This document shows positions 47,378-56,581 of a stretch of DNA of 64,000 nt, in pieces. Source of the stretch: Micromonospora sp. CCTCC AA 2012012 (lineage in GTDB: Bacteria; Actinomycetota; Actinomycetes; Mycobacteriales; Micromonosporaceae); NCBI RefSeq assembly GCF_040499845.1, contig NZ_CP159342.1:2294001-2358000 (forward strand), given 5' to 3'. Position numbers and translations under genes: made by a program. A model generated the notes under the pieces. The model worked only from the letters and a program-made list of their open reading frames with translations, was not told where the DNA came from and searched no databases. Positions within the stretch are counted from its first letter, which is position 1; each line of letters opens with the position of its first letter.

Positions 47378-48025
47378 CTAGGGCACCTCGGCGGGGCGCG
47401 TGGTCCCCCCGACGATGGCCGGCGCCAGCCGCGCCAGCTGGCGGTCGTGCACCCGGCTGAGCAGGACCAGCGAGGTGACCGCGCCGACCAGCGCCAGGAA
47501 CATGTCCCACTGGGTGTCCCAGACGTCGCCCTGGGTGGCGAGGAAGTCGTCGGCGGCGGACCCACCGGCCAGCGCCGCCCACCACTCGATCAGCTCGAAG
47601 AACGCGCTGAACGCCAGGCAGGCGCAGACCACCAGCGGGGCGAGCCAGCGACTGCCCCGCAGCGGCGAGCGGCGGACCAGGATCTCGCGGACCAGCACGG
47701 CCGGCACGAAGCCCTGCGCGAAGTGCCCCAGCCGGTCGTACGGGTTGCGGGACAGGTCGAACAGGTCCCGCACCCAGTCACCGAGCGGCGTCCGCGCATA
47801 GCTCCAGTGCCCGCCGGCGATGAGGATCAGCGCGTGCCCGGCCAGCAGGCAGCACAGCAGCGTGGTCAGCGGGAAACGCCGCCAGGTGAGCAGCACCACC
47901 GGCACGCCGACGATCACCCAGACCGTCTCCAGCAGCCAGGTGAGCCGGTCGTACGGCCGGATGCCGGAGGCGACCAGCGCGACGAGGACGACGCCGAGCA
48001 GCACCCGGGGAAGGACCTTGCGCAC
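47378..48025 (-). CDS. DUF2238 (YjdF-like) membrane protein
   Basis: 215 residues from GTG 48025 (weak ribosome-binding site). Six membrane helices can be drawn. The family block YDRLGHFAQGFVPAVLVREI, and later FFELIEWWAAL and DVWDTQWDMFLALVG, match the DUF2238/YjdF pattern with its conserved Asp, His, Glu and Asp-Trp-Asp residues. These suggest a metal- or lipid-binding inner-membrane protein, but no function is established. It follows the inositol-monophosphatase gene after 91 bases in the same direction. Confidence 0.85.
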   Translation of the reverse strand: MRKVLPRVLLGVVLVALVASGIRPYDRLTWLLETVWVIVGVPVVLLTWRRFPLTTLLCCLLAGHALILIAGGHWSYARTPLGDWVRDLFDLSRNPYDRLGHFAQGFVPAVLVREILVRRSPLRGSRWLAPLVVCACLAFSAFFELIEWWAALAGGSAADDFLATQGDVWDTQWDMFLALVGAVTSLVLLSRVHDRQLARLAPAIVGGTTRPAEVP

Positions 48026-48116
48026 CGATGACCCTGCTTCCGCTCGTGGCGACGACCCCTCGGTCGGCCGGTCCGCCGATCCTGCCCGACGGGTGACCGG
48101 CGGCGCGAAACGGGGG

Positions 48117-49019
48117 TCACCAGCCGACGGTGGTGAGGGTGACCGGGGTGAGCCGGCGGATCTGCGGTTCGATCCACTGTGCCGCGGTGACCAGCTTGAC
48201 CAGCCGGTCGATGGTCTCCGGCGGACCGGCCACGAAGCTGCGCCGCTCGGCGGGGCAGCCGTACCGGTCGTCGAAGCAGCCGCCGTCGAGCGCCCGGACC
48301 GTCATGCCGGCCTCCACGGCGAGGAGCACCCCGGCGGGCAGGTCCACCGACTCCGGGTGGTAGCCGATGATGCCGTCGATGTCGCCCCGGGCCAGCATCA
48401 CCCAGGACAGCAGCGGCGCCCACAGTTGCAGCACCCGGCGGGCGGTGGAGTCCAGCACCACCTTCAGCGCCCGGGCGGTGCTGTCGTCCCGGCGTACCCC
48501 GTGGCCCTGGGTCCAGGCCAGCACCGGCGCGGCCGGCACCGGCCGGTGGCGGGCCCGCAGCGCCCGCCCGGCCGCGCCACCCGCGCCCACGAACGCCCCC
48601 TGCCCCCGGACCGCCGACCAGGTCCGCCCGGCCACCGGGTCGTGCACCACGCCGACGACCGGCGAGCCCCGGTCGCAGAGCGCGATGCCGACCACGTACG
48701 CCGACAGCCCGATGGCGACGTTGTTGGTGCCGTCGAGCGGGTCGACCAACCAGGCCCACCGGGTGTCGGGGGCGTACTCGCCGCCCTCCTCGGCGATCAC
48801 CCCGTGCTCCGGCCAGCGGGCCCGGATCCGGTCGACGATCAGCCGCTCGGCGGCCAGATCCAGGTCGGTGACCAGGTCACCCGAGGCGCTCTTGGCGCGG
48901 GTGTGCAGCTCGCCCCGCACCCCCCGGCGCAGCAGCCCGCCGGCCGCGCGGGCGACCTCCAGCGCGAACCGGTGCGCGTCGCGCAGGTCGGGTCCGGGTC
49001 CGCCCGGCTCCTCGTCCAT
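48117..49019 (-). CDS. Inositol monophosphatase family protein
   Basis: 300 residues from ATG 49019. The metal-binding motifs are present: the Glu pair in GVIAEEGGEY, VDPLDGTNN (the classical DPxDGTxN site) and a late WAPLLSWVMLARGDIDG region where the usual third motif (WDxAAG) is replaced, followed by VDLPAGVLLAVEAGMTV. This fits a Mg2+-dependent phosphatase for inositol phosphate or similar (fructose bisphosphate, PAPS, histidinol phosphate). The changed third site makes the substrate hard to assign. It sits 15 bases after the cupin-like gene and may be in its operon. Confidence 0.88.
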   Translation of the reverse strand: MDEEPGGPGPDLRDAHRFALEVARAAGGLLRRGVRGELHTRAKSASGDLVTDLDLAAERLIVDRIRARWPEHGVIAEEGGEYAPDTRWAWLVDPLDGTNNVAIGLSAYVVGIALCDRGSPVVGVVHDPVAGRTWSAVRGQGAFVGAGGAAGRALRARHRPVPAAPVLAWTQGHGVRRDDSTARALKVVLDSTARRVLQLWAPLLSWVMLARGDIDGIIGYHPESVDLPAGVLLAVEAGMTVRALDGGCFDDRYGCPAERRSFVAGPPETIDRLVKLVTAAQWIEPQIRRLTPVTLTTVGW

Positions 49020-49034
49020 GGCCCCTCCAGCCAG

Positions 49035-49688
49035 TCAGCCCCGTGCCACCAGCCGGGCGATCGCCCGGGCCAGTCGTGCCGTCTCCCCCGCACCGCAGCG
49101 CTCCCGCCGGACCCGGTGGCTGCGCCCGTCCACCGCGCCGAGGCTGAGGTCGCAGGCGCCGGGGGTGGTCCGGCCCAGCGCCACCGTCACCGCCGGCTCT
49201 CCCCGCCGCACCTCGGAGGTGTGGAACCCGCCGGCCCGCAGCGCGTACGACCGGCCGGCGGCGTGGGTCTCCACCGTGGCGGTCACCGCGGTGACCAGCC
49301 GGTCGGTCGCGGCCATCTCGTCGACGTCACCGCGACTGCGCACCTCGTACACCCGCCAGGAGGGGTCGGCGGGGGCGTCGGTGACCTCGACCAGCTCGTT
49401 GCGGACCTCGCCGTGCAGCACATGGCTGAGCAGGTCCCAGCTGTGCGAGTGCATGGTCGAGGTGGTCGGTGCGACCGGCGGCGGATCGGCCGGCCAGGCG
49501 TGTACGCAGACCCCGTCGAGGCCGGCGCGCTCCACCGGCAGGCAGGTGAAGCCGAGCGGGTGCCGCACCGCGGCGAGCGGACGGCGTCCCTCGGCGATGT
49601 CGTCGAGCACGTCGAGCACCCACCGGCGCAGCCGGTCCGGGCGGGTGCCCCGGTCGATCTCCCGTTCCAGTTCCGCGTAGCTCGTCAT
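49035..49688 (-). CDS. Cupin-like protein of unknown function
   Basis: 217 residues. The ATG at 49688 overlaps the stop of the preceding membrane-protein gene (ATGA). An N-terminal helical part (LRRWVLDVLDDIAEGRRPLA) precedes a beta-rich region with MHSHSWDLLSHVLHGEV, which has the clustered His expected of a cupin metal site, and a later YALRAGGFHTSEV His. This resembles cysteine-dioxygenase-like or generic cupins, but I cannot assign an activity. The tight coupling suggests it works with the membrane protein. Confidence 0.75.
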   Translation of the reverse strand: MTSYAELEREIDRGTRPDRLRRWVLDVLDDIAEGRRPLAAVRHPLGFTCLPVERAGLDGVCVHAWPADPPPVAPTTSTMHSHSWDLLSHVLHGEVRNELVEVTDAPADPSWRVYEVRSRGDVDEMAATDRLVTAVTATVETHAAGRSYALRAGGFHTSEVRRGEPAVTVALGRTTPGACDLSLGAVDGRSHRVRRERCGAGETARLARAIARLVARG

Positions 49689-50686
49689 GCGTACGGGTTC
49701 CTCGCCTGGATGGCCTTGCTGACGATGTCGGCCACGTCGCGGTCGCCGAAGGCCCGCGGCAGCGGCAGCCCGAGGGCGGTGAACAACCGGCGTACCTGCT
49801 CCACGGAGGGTTCGTCGTCGAGCCGGACCTGGCCGGCGGCCTCGATCGGCACCCGCCGGCTCTGCTCGCGGCTGTACTGCAGTTCGATGTTGTAGCGGTT
49901 GTAGTAGAGCTCCTTGCGGTCGATGCGCAGGGCGGGGGTCTGCGGGTTCTCCTGGGTGATGACCACGCAGGACGACGAGAGGTCGTAGCGGAAGGTGGTC
50001 ATCCGGGTGGCCAGGCGGACGTCGATGGTGAGCAGCCCGGAGCGTTGCAGGTGCCAGCAGGCGGCCAGCACGGTGGCGAAGGACTCCTTGCGGGTGCGGT
50101 CCACGGTCCACCGCTCGCCCGGCGCGTCGGGGGCGAGGCTGCGCCGGAACCGCGCGTACCGCTCGCAGACCTCCTCGTCGGTCGGGTCGATGATCTCGAT
50201 GTCGAAGCGCAGGGTGGCGTTGCGCCGGCGGGCCTGCTCCAGGCACTCCGGCAGGGTGACCGCGCGGGTGAAGGTGCCGGTGCCGCCCTTGAACGCCCAC
50301 CGGTCGGTGTGCCGGCGCGCGTCGGCCAGGGCCTGCCCGACCTCGGTGCCGCTGAGCACCCGCACCATGGAGACGCTGTCGATGGCCTCGCGGGCCCGGT
50401 TCAACGCGCCCCGGTCCCCGGTGATCTCCTCCAGCTGCGGCACCAGCTCGGTGAGCCGGTCCCGGGTGTCGGCGAGCACGTGCTGCACCCGGTGCTGGGC
50501 GTTCTCCCGGCGCAGCCGGTCGCGCAGCATCGCCTGCGCGAGCAGCGCCAGGATCAGCAGGATGGCGCTGTTGACGACCTCCTGGCTGACCGTGCTGGTC
50601 AGGCCGAGCACCGAGACGGTCAGGGCGAGCACCAGCCCGATGAAGGCGTCGAGATTGTTGACGACCCAGGTGAACAGGCGCGCCAT
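49685..50686 (-). CDS. Membrane-anchored protein of unknown function
   Basis: 333 residues from ATG 50686, with GGGGGA upstream. Two adjacent N-terminal helices (NNLDAFIGLVLALTVSVLGL and VVNSAILLILALLAQAML) form a hairpin in the membrane. A basic coiled-coil (DRLRRENAQHRVQHVLADTR) follows, then a soluble domain with KGGTGTFTRAVTLPECL, LRFDIEIIDPTDEEVCERYA and SSSCVVITQENPQTPALRID. I do not recognise the domain. Such two-helix anchors with a cytosolic domain recur in actinobacterial genes of possible signalling or defence use. It heads a cupin / phosphatase gene run. Confidence 0.7.
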   Translation of the reverse strand: MARLFTWVVNNLDAFIGLVLALTVSVLGLTSTVSQEVVNSAILLILALLAQAMLRDRLRRENAQHRVQHVLADTRDRLTELVPQLEEITGDRGALNRAREAIDSVSMVRVLSGTEVGQALADARRHTDRWAFKGGTGTFTRAVTLPECLEQARRRNATLRFDIEIIDPTDEEVCERYARFRRSLAPDAPGERWTVDRTRKESFATVLAACWHLQRSGLLTIDVRLATRMTTFRYDLSSSCVVITQENPQTPALRIDRKELYYNRYNIELQYSREQSRRVPIEAAGQVRLDDEPSVEQVRRLFTALGLPLPRAFGDRDVADIVSKAIQARNPYA

Positions 50687-50741
50687 GACATCCCCCGCTC
50701 GACGACGGTCCACCCATGATAGCCCTATGTCAATATCACGA

Positions 50742-51521
50742 TCACGCGCTGTTCCGGGGCCGCGGTCCGTCCGGCGTCACCCGGCGGGCGGCGCAGATCA
50801 GGGAACCGCCGAGTCCCGGCGCGAGGCGGGCGAGCAGCCGGGAGGTGACCCACCGGCCGGACGGCAGCCGCCAGCCGACGTGGTTGGAGCGGATCGCCAG
50901 CGGGACGAACCCGGCCCGCCACAGCACCCGGCGCAGCAGCGACGCGGTGAACGGCCGGATGTGCAGCCACAGGTAGGGGTGCAGCGGGTCCACCTGGCGC
51001 GGCGCGCGGCCGGCGAGGAAGGCCAGCCGGTCCTGCACGGTGGCCAGGTTCGGCGTGGTGAGCACGAGCAGTCCGTCCGGGGCGAGCACCCGGTGACACT
51101 CGCGCAGCAGCGCCACCGGGTCGTAGACGTGCTCGATCAGCTCGCCGGTGACCAGGCCGGCGAAGCTGCCGGCCCGGAACGGCAGGCCCCGGGTGGCGTC
51201 CAGACAGACCGGCAGGGCGGCCGGCCCGGCGGCCCGCCGGGCGTCGCGCAGCGCGGTCTCCGCCAGGTCCGCCAGCACCAGCGGCACCGGCAGGTCCGCC
51301 GGGTCGAGCATGCCGCGCGGGCCGCAGCCCAGTTCCAGCACCGGCAGTCGCCCGGTGAGGCCGTCGGCCACCATCCGGGCCGCGACGCTTCGGCGGGTCC
51401 GGTGGTACGGGTCGTCGACGTACCCGTTCACCTGGACGCCGTCGTGGTAGCTGCGCCGGTTGGCCCGGCGGCCGTGCGCCTGCGCGCCGCGCGACGCGGC
51501 CCCGGTCGGTTGCTCCACCAT
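50742..51521 (-). CDS. Class I SAM-dependent methyltransferase
   Basis: 259 residues from ATG 51521, with GGAGGGGAGG upstream. Motif I is VLELGCGPRGMLDPADLPVP and is followed by the acidic LADLAE. GLVTGELIEHVYDPVALLRE (motif II) and LAPDGLLVLTTPNLATVQDR (motif III) complete the Rossmann methyltransferase pattern of the UbiE/COQ5-like group. The substrate is unknown. No glycosyltransferase or polyketide gene is near. It lies 131 bases downstream of the TolB-like gene. Confidence 0.9.
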   Translation of the reverse strand: MVEQPTGAASRGAQAHGRRANRRSYHDGVQVNGYVDDPYHRTRRSVAARMVADGLTGRLPVLELGCGPRGMLDPADLPVPLVLADLAETALRDARRAAGPAALPVCLDATRGLPFRAGSFAGLVTGELIEHVYDPVALLRECHRVLAPDGLLVLTTPNLATVQDRLAFLAGRAPRQVDPLHPYLWLHIRPFTASLLRRVLWRAGFVPLAIRSNHVGWRLPSGRWVTSRLLARLAPGLGGSLICAARRVTPDGPRPRNSA

Positions 51522-51652
51522 GGCGCCTCCCCTCCTCGGCCGTACTGGCGTCCAGCCTCGCACCGTGCGGCGGCGCGGGCGGCGATCGGCGCGACGGACA
51601 GACGCCGACGCGGCGGCCGGGAGCCGGCCGCCGCGGCGGAGGGTCGATCAGG

Positions 51653-52612
51653 TCAGAGGGCGCGGGCCCAGTCGATCCGGCTGCTGTCGTCGTACTCGTC
51701 GCCGGGGATCCACCACGAATCGCCGAAGCCGCTGGTGGTGACGATGATGTTGCCGCCGTCCGGGTACTCGTTGGTGCGCGGCACGGACATCGCCGCGCAG
51801 TAGCGGCCGTCCGGGGAGAAGACCGGCGAGGAGTACATCCACTGGCCGTCGGTGAGCCGCTTGAAGCCGGTGCCGTCGATCCGGACGGAGGCCAGCGACT
51901 GGGCGGTGTACGGGTCGCCGGCCACGGCCCAGCGACTGGTGCTGAACACCACCCGCTCCGAGTTCGGCATGAAGACCGGGTCGCTGAAGTACTCGCCCTC
52001 GACCCCGGGCGAGTAGATCCGTCGCAGCTTCCCGGTGGCCAGGGTCAGCGTGCGCAGCTGCGGGCCCTCGGAGCGGCTGTACCACCACATGGTGATCATG
52101 GAGCCGTCCCGGGACCAGTGGGGCTTGCTCATGGTGTGCCCCTGCACCAGGATCCGGGTGCCCCCGGTGGCGACGTCGACCGCCAGCAGGGTGTCCCGCT
52201 CGCGGAGCAGGGCGATCTCGGTGCCGTCCGGCGACCAGACCGGCCACTCCCAGTGGACCCCGTCCTCGGCGGCCAGCAGCGGCCGGAGCTGCCCGGTGAC
52301 CCGGTCGAAGACCGACAGGGCGGCCGGGCGCGGCTCGCCGGGACGCCAGCCGCCGGAGAGGACGGCCACGTACCGGCCGTCGGGTGAGGCGACGCCGTCA
52401 CGGCAGTTGTCGATCAGCAGCCGCGGCGTGGTGCGGCCCGGCTCGACGGTGAACACGCCGTAGGTGCTGACCAGCCACGGCCCGTTGACCACCCCGGTGG
52501 TGTCGGCGGCGCTCGCCGGGAGCGCCCGGGTCAGGCCGCCGGCCAGGCCGGTCACCGCCGCGGCTCCGGCCAGGGCGGCGCCGCGCAGCATCGTCCGTCG
52601 GTTCAGGTTCAT
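51653..52612 (-). CDS. Exported TolB-like beta-propeller protein with a Tat signal
   Basis: 319 residues from ATG 52612. The N-terminus carries a twin-arginine signal (LNRRTMLRGAALAGAAAVTG, ending at ASA). The rest is a beta-propeller with repeated SPDG-type turns: VASPDGRYVAVLSGG, PVWSPDGTEIALLRE, PHWSRDGSMITMWW, PVFSPDGRYCAAMS, as in TolB/DPP-type WD40-like proteins. It is probably a secreted binding protein. Export by Tat suggests that it folds in the cytoplasm, possibly around a ligand. Function unknown. Confidence 0.85.
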   Translation of the reverse strand: MNLNRRTMLRGAALAGAAAVTGLAGGLTRALPASAADTTGVVNGPWLVSTYGVFTVEPGRTTPRLLIDNCRDGVASPDGRYVAVLSGGWRPGEPRPAALSVFDRVTGQLRPLLAAEDGVHWEWPVWSPDGTEIALLRERDTLLAVDVATGGTRILVQGHTMSKPHWSRDGSMITMWWYSRSEGPQLRTLTLATGKLRRIYSPGVEGEYFSDPVFMPNSERVVFSTSRWAVAGDPYTAQSLASVRIDGTGFKRLTDGQWMYSSPVFSPDGRYCAAMSVPRTNEYPDGGNIIVTTSGFGDSWWIPGDEYDDSSRIDWARAL

Positions 52613-53037
52613 TCGTTACCCCCGTGTGAAGAGACCTCGGTCCACCCTCCAGAAGCGACGGACGCCGCCGTATCGGATGACCGGCCCGACCCGGGTGGGC
52701 CGGTCGGTCAGCCCGCCGTCGACGGAGCGAATGGTCGTACGCCCCGGTCGGGTGTTTCACGGCCGCCCGACCGATCGATTTCACCGTCCTCCTTTTCGGT
52801 GTTCCGGGAACCGCTCGGCCTGACCGGTAGACGACTGAGATGTCGGTCACCAAGGGCCTGCAAAACGGTTGAAGAAGGCCCCCGAGCAGGTCTTTCACCT
52901 TCACTCGCCGGTCGGCCAACAGGTCGGTAATACCGCCGGGGAATGGTCTGTCAATTAGCCGTCCGGCAATTCGCTTCCGCCGCCACACCGTCGTGCCGCT
53001 CACTGGGGACACCACTTGTGCAGAAACGGAGTCCACC
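52613..53037 (+). other. 425-base divergent intergenic region
   Basis: It lies between the TolB-like gene (left) and the FAD oxidoreductase (right). A nine-base-arm hairpin (GACCGGCCC at 52679-52687 with GGGCCGGTC at 52697-52705) sits near the left gene's start. The stretch from about 52850 to 52990 is less GC-rich and probably holds the promoter of the right gene. No gene is supported. Confidence 0.45.
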
Positions 53038-54417
53038 GTGTCCACCACCACTGAGACCGGGACGGCGATCGTCCTCGGCGGCAGCATCGGCGGCCTGCTC
53101 GCCGCCCGGGTGCTGAGCGACGCGTACGCGAAGGTGACCGTCTTCGACCGCGACCTGCTGCCCACCGCGGACGCCGACCGTCGGGGCGTGCCGCAGAGCA
53201 TCCACTCGCACGGCCTGCTCGCCCGAGGGCTCCAGGTCCTCGAGGAGCTCTTCCCCGGCCTGATCGCCGACCTGACCGCCCGGGGCGCCGTCCCCGTCGA
53301 CGTGCAGCGGGACTGCCTCTGGGTCAACGACGGCCACCGGGTCCCCCGGGTCACCTCCGGGATGGCGGGGCTCTGCGTGAGCCGGCGCGCCCTGGAGGGT
53401 TACGTCCGGGAACGGGTCCGGGCGCTGCCGAACGTCGACCTCCGCGACGGTTGCGAGGCGGTGGGGCTGATCGCCGACGCCGACGGCGGCAGGGTCGTCG
53501 GCGCGCGGATCCTCCCCCGCGGCGGCGTGCCCGAGCACCACGACGCCGACCTGGTGGTGGACGCCACCGGGCGCGGCAACCGGGGCAGCACCTGGCTCGC
53601 CGAACTCGGCTACCAGCCGCCCGTCTCCGACCGGGTCGACCCCGGCACCGTGTACGTCTCCCGCGAGTACCGCCGCACCCCCGGCGAGACCGACTTCGCC
53701 GCCTTCATCAGCGGCCCGTCCCCCGAGACCCCGTACGGCGGGGTGGCCATCTCGGCCGAGGGCGACCGGTGGATGGTCACCCTGCTCGGCGTCGGCCCGG
53801 GCCAGGACCCGCCGGTCGACCCGGACGGCTACCTGGCCTTCGCCGGCCGGCTGCCCGCCCCGGAGCTGCACGCGCTGCTGAGCCGGGCCGAGCCGCTCGG
53901 CCCGCCCCGCCGGCTGCGGCTGCCCACCAGCGTGCGGCGCCGCTACGAGCACCTCACCCGCCTGCCGGAGGGCTTCCTCGCCGTCGCCGACGCGCTGTGC
54001 AGCTTCAACCCCGCGTACGGGCAGGGCATGACGGTCGCGGCGGCGGAGGCGATGGTGCTGCGGGACTGCCTGCGGCAGGGCCGGACCGGGCTGCCCCGAC
54101 GCTTCTTCGCCGCGGCGGCGAAGGTGGTGGACGTGCCGTGGGACATGGCGGTCGGCGCGGACCTGCGGTACCCGACGGTGGTCGGGCCGCGCAGTCGACG
54201 GACCCGCTTCCTCAACGCGTACGTGGCCCGGCTGCACGTCGCCGCCGCGCGGCACGCCGTCGTCGGGCGGCGCTTCCTCGGCGTCGCCAACCTGATGACG
54301 CCGCCGCCCGCGCTCTTCGCGCCGGGGATCGTCGCGCGGGTGCTCTGGTCCGGTCGGCGTACCGCCCCGACGGTCGCCCCGGCGGAGGCGCGGGTGGAGG
54401 AGTTGTCGGTCCGGTGA
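53038..54417 (+). CDS. FAD-dependent oxidoreductase (monooxygenase-like)
   Basis: 459 residues from GTG 53038, with GGAG six bases before it. The FAD-binding Rossmann motif AIVLGGSIGGLLAARVLSD opens the protein, followed by VTVFDRDLL with the acidic ribose-binding end. A GD-like second FAD motif occurs as FLAVADALCSFNPAYGQGMT, typical of PHBH-fold flavoenzymes. RRALEGYVRERVRALPNVDL and LVVDATGRGNRGSTWLAELG match the family. These enzymes hydroxylate or oxidise aromatic or lipid substrates, sometimes in geranylgeranyl reductase-like reactions. There is no reductase partner nearby; the substrate is unknown. Confidence 0.88.
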   Translation: MSTTTETGTAIVLGGSIGGLLAARVLSDAYAKVTVFDRDLLPTADADRRGVPQSIHSHGLLARGLQVLEELFPGLIADLTARGAVPVDVQRDCLWVNDGHRVPRVTSGMAGLCVSRRALEGYVRERVRALPNVDLRDGCEAVGLIADADGGRVVGARILPRGGVPEHHDADLVVDATGRGNRGSTWLAELGYQPPVSDRVDPGTVYVSREYRRTPGETDFAAFISGPSPETPYGGVAISAEGDRWMVTLLGVGPGQDPPVDPDGYLAFAGRLPAPELHALLSRAEPLGPPRRLRLPTSVRRRYEHLTRLPEGFLAVADALCSFNPAYGQGMTVAAAEAMVLRDCLRQGRTGLPRRFFAAAAKVVDVPWDMAVGADLRYPTVVGPRSRRTRFLNAYVARLHVAAARHAVVGRRFLGVANLMTPPPALFAPGIVARVLWSGRRTAPTVAPAEARVEELSVR

Positions 54418-54430
54418 GGTGCCGGCACGC

Positions 54431-55201
54431 TCACCGGCGCGGGGGCGGCCCGTCGGTGAGCAGCTGCTCGATGGCGGCCCGGATGACCGGGTCGACCGGG
54501 TACCGGTCCACCAGCCAGGCCAGGGTGAACGCGGCGGCCCGCCGGTTGTCCGCATAGCCGGGAACCATCTCGGCCAGCGGCAGGACCTCCGGCGGGTACG
54601 CCGCCTCGACCCGTCGGGACAGGTCGAACGGGTCCCGACGGTGGCCCGGCCCGGCCGCCAGGTGCAGCAGTGCGATCACCCGGTCCACGGCGTACGACTG
54701 GATGAACCGCGACGCGGTCAGCCGCTCCCCGCGCAGCTCCCGGTGCAGGCCGACGTAGAGGTTGGTCAACGCCTCGTTGAGGTGGAACTCGACGGTGTCG
54801 AAGGGCGGGCCGGCCGGCGCCGGGCCGCAGCTCGTCAGGTCGGCGGGCGCGTCGGCGCGCCGCCACACCACCCGCGCCCCGGCGATGGGCAGGGCGCGCA
54901 GTTCGTCGACGGTGAAGACCGCGTACTCGACGAAGACGCCGTCGGCGTAGCGCGCCTTGCGGCCGTTGCGGTCGTTGGCGAAGCTGTACGCGACCGGGCA
55001 GGGTGCCGCCAGCCAGTCGGTCGACGCCAGGTAGCGGGGCTTGGCACCGTCGTCGACAATGACGAAGAAGTCCAGGTCGGAGTGGTCGTCCAGCCGGTCG
55101 TGCTCGGCCCCGGCGGAACCCAGGCCGAGCAGGGCCAGAACGTCTCCCCGGGTGGCCAGGTGGGCGCCGAGGTCGTCCAGTCGTCGCAGCAGGGGATGCA
55201 C
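54431..55201 (-). CDS. Nucleotidyltransferase-like protein
   Basis: 256 residues from GTG 55201, with AAGGGA about nine bases before it. Near residue 26 it has LLGLGSAGAEHDRLDDHSDL followed by DFFVIVDD. That is the GS-x10-DxD signature of the polymerase-beta superfamily, as in antibiotic (lincosamide, streptomycin) nucleotidyltransferases. The C-terminal half is helical. It could modify a small molecule or be a minimal NTase of a toxin system. No MNT/HEPN partner gene is adjacent, so neither role is supported further. It runs convergent with the FAD gene, 13 bases apart. Confidence 0.75.
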   Translation of the reverse strand: MHPLLRRLDDLGAHLATRGDVLALLGLGSAGAEHDRLDDHSDLDFFVIVDDGAKPRYLASTDWLAAPCPVAYSFANDRNGRKARYADGVFVEYAVFTVDELRALPIAGARVVWRRADAPADLTSCGPAPAGPPFDTVEFHLNEALTNLYVGLHRELRGERLTASRFIQSYAVDRVIALLHLAAGPGHRRDPFDLSRRVEAAYPPEVLPLAEMVPGYADNRRAAAFTLAWLVDRYPVDPVIRAAIEQLLTDGPPPRR

Positions 55202-55334
55202 GCGCGTCGTCCCTTCGTGAAGAGTCGACGTTTCAGCCCGCACGGCCCATGAGGGCCGCCGAGGTCGCGACATCCGATGCGTCGATCCTCGGACGGCGAC
55301 CCGCCCGCGTCAAGCCGCGACCGCCGGGACGGCG

Positions 55335-56231
55335 TCAGTCGGCCAGGGCCGCGCTGATCGCCCGCACCTGGGCCGGTGCCACGGAGACCCAGTAGTCGGT
55401 GTCGTGGCAGCCGGTGCCGATCTCCACCATCGCCGGGTCGGGCAGCCGCTCGCGCAGCCGCCGGACGGCGGGGGCGAACGGGTCGGCCGCGCCGATCGCG
55501 ATCCGCACCGGCCGGCCGGCCAACTCGCGGGCCCGGGCGGTGAGGTCGTAGCGGGCCCACTCGTCGGCGCTGTCGAACGCGCCGGCGTTGACCCGCTCGG
55601 CGTCGGCGTAGGAGTGGAACACCGCCGGGGAGGTGGCCACCACGGCCCGGAACCGGTCGGGGTACGTGACGGCGGCCAGCAGAGCGCCGTACCCGCCCAT
55701 CGACCAGCCGGCCACGGCCACCCGGTCGGCGCTCAGGCCACGGGCGGCGAGCAGCGGCAGGAACTCGTCGACGAGCATGCCGAGCGGATCGTCACCGGCG
55801 TGCGGGTGCCAGTAGCCGTCGCCGCCGTCGGGCGCGGCGAGGGCGAACGGCGCCGCGCCGGCGGGGAGCGCCCCGGCGAGGAACTCCGGATAGCGGGCGG
55901 CGGTGACGGCGCTGCGGGCGTCCGCCGCGTACCCGTGCAGCGCCAGGCAGACCGGGAGCGGGGAGCCCGGGGCGTACCCGGGCGGGTAGGAGATGGCGAA
56001 GGCGACCTCCCGGCGGCGCGCCGCGGAGCGGAAGCTGCCGGTGACCGGCGGGGGCGCGGTGGCCTGCGGCGCGTGCGGCGGCGGGGCGTCGCACCGGCCC
56101 AGCGCGTGGTCGAGCACCGAGCGGCCCGGCAGCACCTCCGCGTCGACCAGGGCGAGCCCGCCCGCGCCGAGGCCGGCCACGCCGACGACGGTGCCGAGAG
56201 AGGTCAGGAGTCGACGGCGGGTGACCGGCAT
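55335..56231 (-). CDS. Exported alpha/beta-hydrolase, esterase-like
   Basis: 298 residues from ATG 56231 (no strong ribosome-binding site). It starts MPVTRRRLLTSLGTVVGVAG, a Tat-type or lipid-free signal. The hydrolase fold shows LPVCLALHGYAADARSAVTA (oxyanion region), VAVAGWSMGGYGALLAAVTY (nucleophile elbow G-W-S-M-G), IAIGAADPFAP (Asp) and GCHDTDYW (His). This is the esterase D / antigen 85-like group. It should hydrolyse or transfer an acyl ester outside the membrane. Substrate unknown. Confidence 0.88.
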   Translation of the reverse strand: MPVTRRRLLTSLGTVVGVAGLGAGGLALVDAEVLPGRSVLDHALGRCDAPPPHAPQATAPPPVTGSFRSAARRREVAFAISYPPGYAPGSPLPVCLALHGYAADARSAVTAARYPEFLAGALPAGAAPFALAAPDGGDGYWHPHAGDDPLGMLVDEFLPLLAARGLSADRVAVAGWSMGGYGALLAAVTYPDRFRAVVATSPAVFHSYADAERVNAGAFDSADEWARYDLTARARELAGRPVRIAIGAADPFAPAVRRLRERLPDPAMVEIGTGCHDTDYWVSVAPAQVRAISAALAD

Positions 56232-56269
56232 GCGATCACCGTAGCGGCGGGCGGCGCCGGCGGATGCCC

Positions 56270-56488
56270 CTACCGGGAGCCGGGGTCGGGCGCCTCGTAG
56301 ATCCAGGTCCCGTCCGCGCCCTCGGGCGCCCGCTCGACCCGGCGGTACGCGAACGTCTCCGCCCCCTCGTGCGGCCCGTGGAGCCTCAGCTCGTACGACA
56401 TCGGCGGATCGTCCGGATCCGGCACGTCCCAGCCCACGGTCTGTCCGTCGTACGGCCCGCCACGCAGGCGCAGGTTCACCTCGGCCAC
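56270..56488 (-). CDS. Small conserved-looking hypothetical protein
   Basis: 72 residues from GTG 56488. The sequence opens MAEVNLRLRGGPYDGQTVGW and later reads MSYELRLHGPHEGAETFAYR, a compact beta-rich shape with a GGPYDGQ-type turn seen in small proteins of unknown function. It sits 38 bases from the esterase gene. The evidence for it being real is codon bias and the recurring pattern; no function can be given. Confidence 0.65.
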   Translation of the reverse strand: MAEVNLRLRGGPYDGQTVGWDVPDPDDPPMSYELRLHGPHEGAETFAYRRVERAPEGADGTWIYEAPDPGSR

Positions 56489-56581
56489 GCCCCGACGGTA
56501 GCGAAGTCGGGGGCCGAGCAGGTCCGGGATGCCCGCATCGCCCTCGCCGGTGAACCGCCCGTGAACCCCGGCGGAACGGAT

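Noticed and set aside
52679..52705. Hairpin upstream of the TolB-like gene as a terminator
   Set aside because: It lies before a start codon, not after a stop, and has no T-tract; left only as a note on the intergenic region.
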